A DNA stretch of 5,467 nt, taken from the NCBI GenBank assembly GCA_023432725.1, contig JAEYUH010000258.1:1-5467 (forward strand), in the 5' to 3' direction. Below are positions 1 through 5,467 of the stretch, one piece after another (the stretch's first letter is position 1; every line of letters begins with the position of its first letter). Both the position numbers and the translations under genes were made by a program. The notes under the pieces were generated by a model. The model ran no database searches and was not told the DNA's origin. It was given only the letters and a program-made list of their open reading frames with translations. The DNA comes from Actinomycetes bacterium (lineage in GTDB: Bacteria > Actinomycetota > Actinomycetes > Propionibacteriales > Propionibacteriaceae).

Positions 1-124
1 TGAGCTTGGTGCGCACCACGGTGTTGCCCTTGCCCGGCTTGTGGTGCTGGAACCAGACCACGCTCCACAGCTGCCCGTCCAGGTCGAGCACCATGCCATT
101 CTTCAGATCGTTGGTGGAGACCAC
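1..124 (-). CDS. efp: Elongation factor P, N-terminal 41 residues (runs off the window edge)
   Basis: EF-P binds between the P and E sites of the ribosome and relieves stalling at polyproline stretches. Only the first 41 codons are present. They read [17 protein letters not shown], then [17 protein letters not shown], then TVVRTKL, which matches the KOW-like domain I of the family. Lys32, in the PGKG loop at residues 30-33, is the tip residue that contacts the P-site tRNA. The start is a GTG at 124-122, nine bases after a GAGGGG Shine-Dalgarno (139-134); this gives the usual family N-terminus. Many actinobacterial EF-Ps have PGKGP here; this one has PGKGN, a variant I associate with propionibacteria. 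The gene lies 88 bp downstream of aroB on the same strand. The family call is very secure. No statement can be made about domains II and III. Confidence 0.96.
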   Translation of the reverse strand, partial: MVSTNDLKNGMVLDLDGQLWSVVWFQHHKPGKGNTVVRTKL

Positions 125-133
125 GTCTGTCCG

Positions 134-139
134 CCCCTC
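134..139 (-). promoter_or_regulatory. Ribosome binding site of efp
   Basis: GAGGGG on the minus strand, nine bases before the GTG at 124. It supports the GTG start, which has no competing ATG: the next in-frame ATG (codon 11) would remove the conserved STNDLKNG segment. Confidence 0.6.
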
Positions 140-166
140 GTTTGTTCCTCGGCTTTGCGACCAGAC

Positions 167-172
167 AGTCTA
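167..172 (-). promoter_or_regulatory. Candidate -10 element for efp
   Basis: TAGACT fits the TANNNT pattern of actinobacterial housekeeping promoters. It lies in the only non-coding gap upstream of efp and would give a leader of about 35 bases. I find no good -35 hexamer at 16-19 bases upstream. A perfect 4+1+4 inverted repeat (AGACTGTCT, 171-163) overlaps the element and could be an operator half, but repeats this short arise by chance. efp may also be read through from aroB, since no convincing terminator separates them. Confidence 0.25.
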
Positions 173-212
173 TTCGCTGGCCACCGCGCCACGCACATCG
201 AAGCCTGGCGGC

Positions 213-1301
213 TCACCTGACCGGCGCGATCGCGCGGTAGGCGTCGACAAGGGTGACCTCGGGCGGGTCGGTGACGACGGCCGGTCTGGCGAGCCCGCGC
301 AGCAGGACGAACCGCAGGCTCCTGCCCCGCGCCTTCTTGTCCAGGCTCATCGCCGCGCGAAGGTCGGGCCAGGCGCTCGCCTCGTAGCGCACCGGCAGGC
401 CGGCGGCCCGCAGCACGTCGCGGTGCCGGTGCACGAGGGCGTCATCGATCAGGTCCAGCCGGCGGGCGAGTTCGGCGGCGAACATCATGCCCACGCTGAC
501 CGCCTGTCCGTGGCGCCAGCCGAAACCCTCGTGCCGCTCGATGGCGTGACCGAGAGTGTGGCCGTAGTTCAGGGCCTCCCTGCCGATGTCGGTGCCGTCA
601 CCGGTCCGTTCCCGCAGGTCGGCCGACACCACCGCCGCCTTCACGGCGACCGCGCGCCGGATCAGCATCGCCTGGCGCTCGGAGGGCCGGATCGCCTCCT
701 GCGGGTCGGCCTCGAACGCGCCAAGGATCTCTGGATCGGCGATGAACCCGCACTTGAGCACCTCGGCGAAGCCGGAGCGCAGCTCGGACTCGGCGAGGGT
801 GTCGAGGAAGTCGAGGTCGCCCAGCACCGTGAACGGCTCGTGGAAGGCGCCGACAAGGTTCTTGCCTGCCGGCAGGTTGATCCCGGTCTTGCCGCCGACC
901 GCCGCGTCCACCATCGCCAGGACGGTGGTCGGCATCGCGATGTAGCGCACTCCCCGCAGCCAGGTGGCGGCGACGAAGCCCGCCAGGTCGGTGGTGGCCC
1001 CACCGCCCAGGCCGAGGACCGCGTCCGACCTGGTGAAGCCGGCGGCCGCCAACTGCTCCCAGCAACGGGTCAGGGTCTGGGGGGTCTTGGCCTTCTCCGC
1101 CTCGGGGACGGCAAGCAGGGTCACCTGCTGGTCGAGGCCGGCCGTGACGCGGGACGCCAGCGTGGTGAGCGGGGCGGGGTGGATCACCGCTACCCGCTCG
1201 ACGCCGTCGAGGAACTGCGGAAGGAGGGTCGAGACTCCGCTGTCGATCAGCACCTGGTAGGGCTGCTCGGCAAGGACGTCGATCGGCTCCCAGGTCACCA
1301 T
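213..1301 (-). CDS. aroB: 3-dehydroquinate synthase
   Basis: This cytosolic NAD- and divalent-metal-dependent enzyme converts DAHP to 3-dehydroquinate, the second step of the shikimate pathway. The product is 362 residues, a normal length for the family. Visible motifs are GLGGGATTDLAGF (97-109, NAD/active-site loop), PTTVLAMVDAAVGGKTGIN (124-142), GKNLVGAFH (146-154), SGFAEVLK (176-183), REALNYGHTLGHAIE (241-255), WRHGQAVSVG (262-271) and DKKARG (321-326). The expected metal ligands are Glu180, His248 and His264, so the enzyme looks fully active. The ATG at 1301 is chosen because GGGAGG (1314-1309) lies seven bases upstream and the protein then begins like the family. Extending to the ATG at 1397 would add 32 residues that only mirror aroK sequence in another frame. 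The gene overlaps the end of aroK by 7 bases, so coupled translation is likely. Confidence 0.97.
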   Translation of the reverse strand: MVTWEPIDVLAEQPYQVLIDSGVSTLLPQFLDGVERVAVIHPAPLTTLASRVTAGLDQQVTLLAVPEAEKAKTPQTLTRCWEQLAAAGFTRSDAVLGLGGGATTDLAGFVAATWLRGVRYIAMPTTVLAMVDAAVGGKTGINLPAGKNLVGAFHEPFTVLGDLDFLDTLAESELRSGFAEVLKCGFIADPEILGAFEADPQEAIRPSERQAMLIRRAVAVKAAVVSADLRERTGDGTDIGREALNYGHTLGHAIERHEGFGWRHGQAVSVGMMFAAELARRLDLIDDALVHRHRDVLRAAGLPVRYEASAWPDLRAAMSLDKKARGRSLRFVLLRGLARPAVVTDPPEVTLVDAYRAIAPVR

Positions 1302-1807
1302 GCGTCGTCCTCCCATGCCTGCCGAACACGGTCCACCGCACGTGCCACATCCAGCCGGTCGGTGTCGATCCGGACCGTGGCGACCTCTGAGTACCACGGG
1401 TCGCGCTCCCGCAGCAGCGCGGCCAGCCGGCTGCGAACGGCGACAAGGGTCTCCATACCCAGCGCGGCCATCCCCAGTCTACGGCTGGCCTGCGCTGCGG
1501 AGACCTGGAGCCACACCACCGGACGCCCGGCCAGCGCGGCGCGGACCGCGGGCCTGGCGACCGCCGCGCTGCCCAGCGCGATCAGCCCTGGACGCTCCAG
1601 TGAAGCCAGGCAGATCGCGGTCTCGGCGGCGGCGATCCGCTCGGGCGGCAGACTGGCCCAGGCCTCGGGGAGGCTCAGCCCCAGCTCGGTCACAAGCAAC
1701 TCGTCGGTGTCGGTGAACTCCGCGCCCACCTGCCCGGCGACCGCCCGCCCCAGCGTCGACTTGCCGGCTGCGGGCGGCCCGACGAGGACGAGTTGGTGGC
1801 CCGTCAC
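1295..1807 (-). CDS. aroK: Shikimate kinase-family protein with altered substrate site
   Basis: AroK phosphorylates shikimate to shikimate 3-phosphate with ATP. This 170-residue protein has the NMP-kinase fold length and position expected of AroK. It retains the P-loop GPPAAGKST (10-18), the DTD pair (Asp33, Asp35) and the late Arg135 in RDPWY. Aligned without gaps to M. tuberculosis AroK from memory, several residues differ. The FRxxE arginine (Arg58) corresponds to Ala59. The GGG shikimate loop is Gly-Ser-Ala (79-81). The lid arginine of RPLL (Arg117) falls on a glycine in [12 protein letters not shown]. It may therefore be a weak, altered-specificity or non-catalytic kinase; the family assignment is firm but the activity is not. 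The GTG at 1807 overlaps the aroC stop by 4 bases (GTGA); the adjacent GTG at 1810 is equally possible. GGAGAAG at 1822-1816 can serve either start. Confidence 0.88.
   Translation of the reverse strand: MTGHQLVLVGPPAAGKSTLGRAVAGQVGAEFTDTDELLVTELGLSLPEAWASLPPERIAAAETAICLASLERPGLIALGSAAVARPAVRAALAGRPVVWLQVSAAQASRRLGMAALGMETLVAVRSRLAALLRERDPWYSEVATVRIDTDRLDVARAVDRVRQAWEDDAW
1309..1314 (-). promoter_or_regulatory. Ribosome binding site that fixes the aroB start
   Basis: GGGAGG inside the last codons of aroK, seven bases before the ATG at 1301. It settles the choice between that ATG and the in-frame ATG at 1397. Confidence 0.6.
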
Positions 1808-2991
1808 CACAGACGCTTCTCCGCCAGCCGGGCGAGGTAGCCGTCGAGGTTGCGCCGGGTCTCGGCCACCGAGTCCCCACCGAACTTCTCCAGCACCACC
1901 TCGGCGAGCACGAGGGCGACCATCGCCTCCGCGACCACCCCGGCGGCCGGCACCGCACACACGTCCGAGCGCTGGTGGTGGGCGGCGGCGGCCTCGCCGG
2001 TGGCGACGTCGACCGTGCGCAGCGCCCGCGGGACGGTGGCGATCGGCTTCATCGCCGCCCGCACCCGCAGCGGCTCGCCGTTGCTCATCCCGCCCTCGGT
2101 GCCACCGGACCGGTTCGACACGCGGGTCACCCGTCCGTCGCCGGGCACCATCTCGTCGTGCGCCAGCGAGCCGCGGGTGGCGGCGAGGGCGAACCCGTCG
2201 CCGACCTCGACACCCTTGATCGCCTGGATCCCCATCAGCGCCGCGGCCAGTCGGGCGTCGAGCCTGCGGTCCCACTGGGAGTGGGAGCCGAGGCCGGGCG
2301 GCAGTCCGTATGCCAGCACCTCGACCACCCCGCCCAGAGTGTCGCCCTCCTTGCGGGCCAGCTCGACCTCGTCCTGCATCCTGGCGCTGGTCGCGGTGTC
2401 GAAGCAGCGGACCGGGTCGGCGTCCACAGCGGCCAGTTCCTCGGGCAGCGGCAGCCGTTCGGACTCGCTGGTCACGCTGCCGAGCGCCACCACGTGGCTG
2501 AGGACGCTGATCCCCGCGGCCTGGGCGAGGAAGTGCGCGGCCACCCGTCCGATCGCCACCCGGGCGGCGGTCTCCCTGGCGGAGGCCCGCTCGAGGATGG
2601 GCCTGGCCTCGTCGAAGTCGTACTTCTGCATCCCGGCCAGGTCGGCGTGGCCGGGCCGGGGGCGGGTGAGGGCGGCATTGCGCGCCAGGGCCTGGAGTTC
2701 CTCCGCAGGCACCGGGTCGGGCGCCATCACGGTCTCCCACTTGGGCCACTCGGTGTTGCCGATCATGATCGCGACCGGGGAGCCGAGGGTCTCGCCGTGC
2801 CGGATGCCGGCCAGCAGGGTGACCTCGTCGGCTTCGAACTTCATCCGGGCTCCCCTGCCCAGTCCCAGGCGGCGGCGCGCGAGCGCGTCCGAGATGTCGT
2901 GGCTGGTGACCGAAACGTGCGCCGGGATGCCCTCGACGGTGGCGACGAGGGCGCGTCCGTGAGACTCGCCGGCGGTGAGGAAGCGGAGCAT
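1804..2991 (-). CDS. aroC: Chorismate synthase
   Basis: This cytosolic, reduced-FMN-dependent enzyme eliminates phosphate from EPSP to give chorismate, the branch point to the aromatic amino acids, folate and quinones. The 395-residue product has the usual length and all the family signatures. These are GESHG with His11 (8-12), [12 protein letters not shown] (39-50), [13 protein letters not shown] (109-121), [15 protein letters not shown] (134-148), [17 protein letters not shown] (295-311) and [14 protein letters not shown] (338-351, with Arg341 and Asp343). The ATG at 2991 gives the canonical [12 protein letters not shown] start. No clear Shine-Dalgarno precedes it; only 25 bases separate it from the mltG copy 2 stop, so reinitiation after mltG is plausible. 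It overlaps aroK by 4 bases. No catalytic residue appears to be missing. The GLGRG segment has Leu44 where M. tuberculosis has Tyr, which I treat as ordinary variation. Confidence 0.98.
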   Translation of the reverse strand: MLRFLTAGESHGRALVATVEGIPAHVSVTSHDISDALARRRLGLGRGARMKFEADEVTLLAGIRHGETLGSPVAIMIGNTEWPKWETVMAPDPVPAEELQALARNAALTRPRPGHADLAGMQKYDFDEARPILERASARETAARVAIGRVAAHFLAQAAGISVLSHVVALGSVTSESERLPLPEELAAVDADPVRCFDTATSARMQDEVELARKEGDTLGGVVEVLAYGLPPGLGSHSQWDRRLDARLAAALMGIQAIKGVEVGDGFALAATRGSLAHDEMVPGDGRVTRVSNRSGGTEGGMSNGEPLRVRAAMKPIATVPRALRTVDVATGEAAAAHHQRSDVCAVPAAGVVAEAMVALVLAEVVLEKFGGDSVAETRRNLDGYLARLAEKRLW

Positions 2992-3016
2992 GGCGGTCAG
3001 TCTGCCATGCCCGCCG

Positions 3017-4153
3017 TCAGCACTTCTTGCGGTTCTCGTCGCTGGCCCGGCACCACTCGTTCAGCTTCTGCCGGCTGGCATTGTGGCCCGCGAGGGTCTC
3101 GTTGAACTCAGTCTCGCCGGTGTCGAGGTTGACCGCCACGAAGAACAGCCAGTCGCCCTCGGCGGGGTTGACGGCGGCCTCCATCGACCTGCGGCCGGGG
3201 GCGCTGATCGGTCCCGGCGGGAGGCCCTTCTTCAGGTAGGTGTTGTACGGCGAGTCGATCTTGCGTTGCTCGGCGCTGGTGAAGACCTTGCCGGACTCGT
3301 TGACGATGTAGTGGATGGTCGAGTCCATTTCGAGCTTCATCCCGTCGGCGAGCCGGTTGTAGATCACCCGGGCGACCTTGGGGCGGTCCTCGTCGCGACG
3401 CACCTCGCGCTCGATGATGCTGGCGATGACCAGGGCCTGGTAGGCGTTGACGTCATTGCGCTTCGCGGCGGCCTGGAAGTCCAGGCCCTTGGCCACCTGG
3501 TTGAACTGGCCGGTGGCGAGCTTGATCACGGATGCCGCTGTCGGGTCGGCGGGGAGTTCGTAGGTCTCGGGGAACAGGAAGCCCTCGGCGGAGTTCTTGG
3601 CCCACTTCGGCAGGCCGAGCTTCTTCCAGTCCTTCAGCGCCTTGTTGAACTCCTTCTCGGGGATCTGGGTGGCCTTCGCCATCTGCTGCACCTGGACGCT
3701 GAGCCGCTGGCCCTCGGTGAGTGTCATCCGGACCCGGATGATGTTGGCGGGATCGAGCAGCATCGACAGGGCGAGCTTGGCGGGGATCTGGGTCTTCAGC
3801 CGGTACCGGCCGGCCTGGATCTTCTTCGAGTCGGCATTGGCCGCCGCCTCCCTGTCGAAGGACTTGGCGGTCTTGATGACGTCGTGCTCGACCAGCAGGT
3901 CGGCGATCGCCGCCAGCGTGGTGCCCTTGGCGATCGTCACCTCGACCGGGGCCACTCCCTCGCCGATGTAGTCCTCGGCGGTCCGGAACTGCAGCCAGGC
4001 GGTCTGGACCCGGTCCGACAGCAGAGAAACGCCGGCCACGAGGACACCGACGCTGAGCAGGACGGCGGCCGCGCTGCGCAGCCGCAGCCACACCTCCTTG
4101 CTGCTGATCCGTCCGGTCTCCGAATCGCGCAGGTTGCGGGTCAGCCATCCCAT
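3017..4153 (-). CDS. mltG: Endolytic transglycosylase MltG, copy 2 (lysine-rich)
   Basis: MltG (YceG family) is a single-pass inner-membrane enzyme that cleaves nascent glycan strands inside the chain and so sets their length. The 378-residue product has a short basic cytoplasmic tail (1-26) and one hydrophobic segment (about 27-46). A LysM-like region follows at about 70-120 ([18 protein letters not shown]), then the catalytic domain to the end. The family catalytic glutamate is Glu248 in ASIIERE, followed by [13 protein letters not shown] (256-268), SPYNTY (301-306) and [12 protein letters not shown] (309-320). It ends with Cys368 and Cys378. An in-frame TAG two codons upstream makes the ATG at 4153 the only likely start; GGGAGG (4170-4165) is 11 bases away, slightly long. 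It carries 28 lysines against 6 in copy 1, so the paralogues have diverged strongly in charge. It stands where aroE sits in M. tuberculosis. Confidence 0.94.
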   Translation of the reverse strand: MGWLTRNLRDSETGRISSKEVWLRLRSAAAVLLSVGVLVAGVSLLSDRVQTAWLQFRTAEDYIGEGVAPVEVTIAKGTTLAAIADLLVEHDVIKTAKSFDREAAANADSKKIQAGRYRLKTQIPAKLALSMLLDPANIIRVRMTLTEGQRLSVQVQQMAKATQIPEKEFNKALKDWKKLGLPKWAKNSAEGFLFPETYELPADPTAASVIKLATGQFNQVAKGLDFQAAAKRNDVNAYQALVIASIIEREVRRDEDRPKVARVIYNRLADGMKLEMDSTIHYIVNESGKVFTSAEQRKIDSPYNTYLKKGLPPGPISAPGRRSMEAAVNPAEGDWLFFVAVNLDTGETEFNETLAGHNASRQKLNEWCRASDENRKKC

Positions 4154-4164
4154 CGACTACTTGC

Positions 4165-4170
4165 CCTCCC
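4165..4170 (-). promoter_or_regulatory. Ribosome binding site of mltG copy 2
   Basis: GGGAGG with an 11-base spacer to the ATG at 4153. The spacing is longer than the 7 bases seen for mltG copy 1 and aroB, which may mean weaker initiation. Confidence 0.45.
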
Positions 4171-4192
4171 GTGAAGTCCTGGCGTCTGGGCC

Positions 4193-4198
4193 ACCCTA
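4193..4198 (-). promoter_or_regulatory. Candidate -10 element for mltG copy 2
   Basis: TAGGGT in the spacer between the two mltG genes matches the TANNNT pattern of actinobacterial -10 boxes and would give a leader of about 33 bases. There is no recognisable -35 hexamer at the right distance. This is a guess based on one hexamer in the only non-coding gap between the two genes. Confidence 0.2.
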
Positions 4199-4205
4199 CT
4201 CGACG

Positions 4206-4229
4206 CCGTCCCGCCTCCGGCGCTGACGG
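4206..4229 (-). terminator. GC-rich stem-loop after mltG copy 1 (possible terminator or mRNA-end hairpin)
   Basis: Six bases after the mltG copy 1 stop the minus strand reads CCGTC, then AG, then CGCC-GGA-GGCG, then G, then GACGG. This folds as a 5-bp outer stem, a small AG/G internal loop and a 4-bp inner stem closed by a GGA triloop. There is no T-run after it, so it is not a classical intrinsic terminator. In high-GC actinobacteria such hairpins can still attenuate transcription or protect a 3' end. It could make copy 2 and the aro genes a partly separate transcription unit. Confidence 0.35.
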
Positions 4230-4235
4230 GCCGGG

Positions 4236-5360
4236 TCAGCCGCACTTGGCGCGGTTGGCCTCGCTGGCACCGCACCACTCCTGTAGCTCCGCGACCGCCT
4301 GCTGGTGCTCTGCGTAGGTGGAGCTGAACCTTGTCTCGCCGGTGTCGAGGTTGACGGCGACGAAATAGAGCCAGTCCCCCTCGGCGGGATCGATGGCCGA
4401 GGCGAGCGCCGCCTCTCCCGGCGAGGAGATCGGCCCCGGCGGCAGCCCTTTGTGCTTGTACGTGTTGTACGGGGAGTCGCTGCGTCGATCCTCGGCCGAG
4501 GTCCACACCGAGCCCCGGTCCCCAGTGGCGAAGTGCACGGTGGAGTCCATCTGGAGCGGCATGTCCTCGTCGAGCCGGTTGTAGATCACCCGGGCTACCT
4601 TGGGACGGTCCTCGGCGCGGGCCACCTCCCGCTCGACGATGCTCGCGACGATCAACGCCTCGTACTGGCTGACCGACTGCGCCTCGGCACCGGCGGCGAA
4701 GCCGAGCTCGTCGGTGACCTGCTCGAACCGTGCGGTGGCGAGCTGGATCATGGCGGCGGCGTCCACCGGGTCGGGCAGCTCGTAGGTGTCCGGGAACAGG
4801 ATGCCCTCCGGGTTGCCGTCGGCCCAGTCCGGCAGGCCGAGCGGCTCGGGCGCCTCCAGCAACTCCTCGAAGCTGCTGGCGGGCAGGCCGCTGGCAGCCG
4901 CCATCGCGTCGACGTGGTCGGCGAGCCAGCCACCTTCGCGCAGCACGAAGGTGTTGCGCTGCACGTTGGCCGGGTCGAGCAGCATCTCGACGGCGGTGCG
5001 GGCGGGGATCTGGCTGCGCAGCCGGAAGGTTCCGGCCTGGATCGTGGCGGCGCCGGGCACCTCGCCGGCCGCCTTGACGAAGGCGGTGGCGGAGGCGACC
5101 ACGTCGGCCTCGGTGAGCAGCTCGCCGATCCGGGTCAGGCTGGCGCCCTTGGGGATGGTGACCACCACCTCGCCGCCGCCCGGTCCTGGATAGTCGGCGA
5201 CCTCGAACCAGCCGCTCACCGCGTCGCGGGCGAACACCCAGCCGACGCCGGCACCCCCGAGGATCACCACCAGCGAGACCAGGACCGCGATCCAGCCGCG
5301 TCCGCGTCCCCGGCGGTCGGTGCCGTCCTCGTCGGGTTCGAGGGCGCGGCGGGCGGTCAT
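4236..5360 (-). CDS. mltG: Endolytic transglycosylase MltG, copy 1 (acidic)
   Basis: This is a 374-residue YceG/MltG protein, a membrane-anchored lytic transglycosylase acting on new peptidoglycan outside the membrane. It has a charged cytoplasmic tail (1-22, acidic then RRGRGRG) and a hydrophobic anchor at about 23-43 (WIAVLVSLVVILGGAGVGWV). A LysM-like region follows at about 64-115 and then the catalytic domain. The catalytic glutamate is Glu243 in ASIVERE, with [13 protein letters not shown] (251-263), SPYNTY (296-301) and [12 protein letters not shown] (304-315). The C-terminus carries Cys363 and Cys373. The ATG at 5360 is preceded by AGGAG (5372-5368) at 7 bases and overlaps the ruvX stop (ATGA). 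This is the position mltG holds next to ruvX in other actinobacteria, so copy 1 is the likelier ancestral gene. By hand alignment about 88 of the last 138 residues are shared with copy 2. Confidence 0.96.
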   Translation of the reverse strand: MTARRALEPDEDGTDRRGRGRGWIAVLVSLVVILGGAGVGWVFARDAVSGWFEVADYPGPGGGEVVVTIPKGASLTRIGELLTEADVVASATAFVKAAGEVPGAATIQAGTFRLRSQIPARTAVEMLLDPANVQRNTFVLREGGWLADHVDAMAAASGLPASSFEELLEAPEPLGLPDWADGNPEGILFPDTYELPDPVDAAAMIQLATARFEQVTDELGFAAGAEAQSVSQYEALIVASIVEREVARAEDRPKVARVIYNRLDEDMPLQMDSTVHFATGDRGSVWTSAEDRRSDSPYNTYKHKGLPPGPISSPGEAALASAIDPAEGDWLYFVAVNLDTGETRFSSTYAEHQQAVAELQEWCGASEANRAKCG

Positions 5361-5467
5361 GGCAGTTCTCCTGGCGGTTGGCCGGTGGCACGCTCCAGGT
5401 CGAGCGCACCCTCCAAGATAGCCACGGCTGCCGCCTGGTCGATCACCCCACGCTGCCGCCGGGTGTT
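5357..5467 (-). CDS. ruvX: RuvX/YqgF-family nuclease, C-terminal 36 residues (runs off the window edge)
   Basis: RuvX/YqgF has an RNase H-like fold and is described as a putative Holliday junction resolvase and as the nuclease that matures the 5' end of pre-16S rRNA. Only the last 36 codons are visible. They begin NTRRQRGVIDQAAAVAILEG and end in GQPPGELP. The segment VIDQAAAVAIL is the conserved C-terminal block of the family (pattern D-x-x-A-A-x-x-I-L), and its Asp is one of the acidic active-site residues. The stop TGA (5359-5357) overlaps the ATG of mltG copy 1. The ruvX-mltG order is common in actinobacteria, which strengthens a call made from a short fragment. Confidence 0.88.
   Translation of the reverse strand, partial: NTRRQRGVIDQAAAVAILEGALDLERATGQPPGELP
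5366..5372 (-). promoter_or_regulatory. Ribosome binding site of mltG copy 1
   Basis: AGGAGAA inside the end of ruvX; the AGGAG core is seven bases before the ATG at 5360. It is the strongest Shine-Dalgarno in the window and supports coupled expression with ruvX. Confidence 0.65.

Noticed and set aside
125..212. Terminator or riboswitch between aroB and efp
   Set aside because: I found no stem with a following T-run and no recognisable riboswitch core in the 88 bases; only a weak -10-like box stands out.
1302..1397. A 32-residue N-terminal extension of AroB
   Set aside because: The added residues are the aroK sequence read in another frame. The ATG at 1301 has a good Shine-Dalgarno and gives the family's normal length of 362.
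6..2219. A 737-codon open frame on the plus strand
   Set aside because: It lies antisense to efp, aroB, aroK and part of aroC, all of which have clear family motifs. Its translation is low-complexity (runs of Arg, Pro, Ala, Gly), as expected for the shadow of high-GC genes, and it has no recognisable domain.
1808..2749. A 314-residue upstream extension of the AroK-like frame, suggesting an AroC-AroK fusion
   Set aside because: The extension is antisense-like, Arg/Gly-rich sequence from aroC read out of frame. The kinase begins at the GTG pair at 1810/1807, just before its P-loop.
2975..4174. A 399-codon plus-strand frame opposite mltG copy 2
   Set aside because: It mirrors the third-position GC bias of mltG, shows repetitive Leu-Gly-Gly-Val-Asp composition typical of antisense shadows, and has no motif or convincing ribosome binding site.
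3017..5360. The mltG repeat as a sign of an insertion element or assembly error
   Set aside because: The copies differ too much in sequence and charge to be an assembly artefact, and no terminal inverted repeats, target duplications or transposase pieces are visible around them.
4141..5409. A 422-codon minus-strand frame overlapping mltG copy 1
   Set aside because: It is an out-of-frame reading of mltG copy 1, dominated by Arg, Gly and Pro, while the mltG frame has full catalytic motifs.

Overview
The window is a compact, very GC-rich stretch in which every convincing gene lies on the minus strand. Reading from high to low coordinates, the order is: 3' end of ruvX, mltG copy 1, mltG copy 2, aroC, aroK-like, aroB, then the 5' end of efp. 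Gene order, GTG starts, all-TGA stops and high GC point to an actinomycete. The visible start of EF-P ([15 protein letters not shown]) and the missing aroQ/pepQ between aroB and efp make Propionibacteriaceae or a near relative my best guess. This rests on family memory, not on a search.

Layout: 5467-5357 is the last 36 codons of ruvX (Holliday junction resolvase-like / pre-16S rRNA nuclease). It overlaps the ATG of mltG copy 1 (5360-4236). An 82-bp spacer holding a GC-rich stem-loop separates this from a second full-length mltG (4153-3017). The shikimate genes follow: aroC (2991-1804), aroK-like (1807-1295) and aroB (1301-213), joined by 4-nt and 7-nt overlaps. An 88-bp gap with a possible promoter leads to efp (124 to beyond the edge).

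The genes fall into two jobs. The mltG pair encodes membrane-anchored endolytic transglycosylases that cut nascent peptidoglycan glycan strands. The aro genes cover dehydroquinate synthase, a shikimate kinase-family protein and chorismate synthase, three steps of the route to chorismate. EF-P and RuvX are housekeeping genes of translation and RNA/DNA processing that commonly flank this cluster in actinobacteria.

The two unusual things are: (a) mltG is duplicated in tandem, and the second copy sits where many actinobacteria carry aroE; (b) the shikimate kinase-family protein keeps its P-loop and DTD motif but appears to have lost several shikimate-binding and lid residues. Otherwise this is a normal core chromosomal region. 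I saw no RNA gene, mobile element, CRISPR array or new defence-type system.
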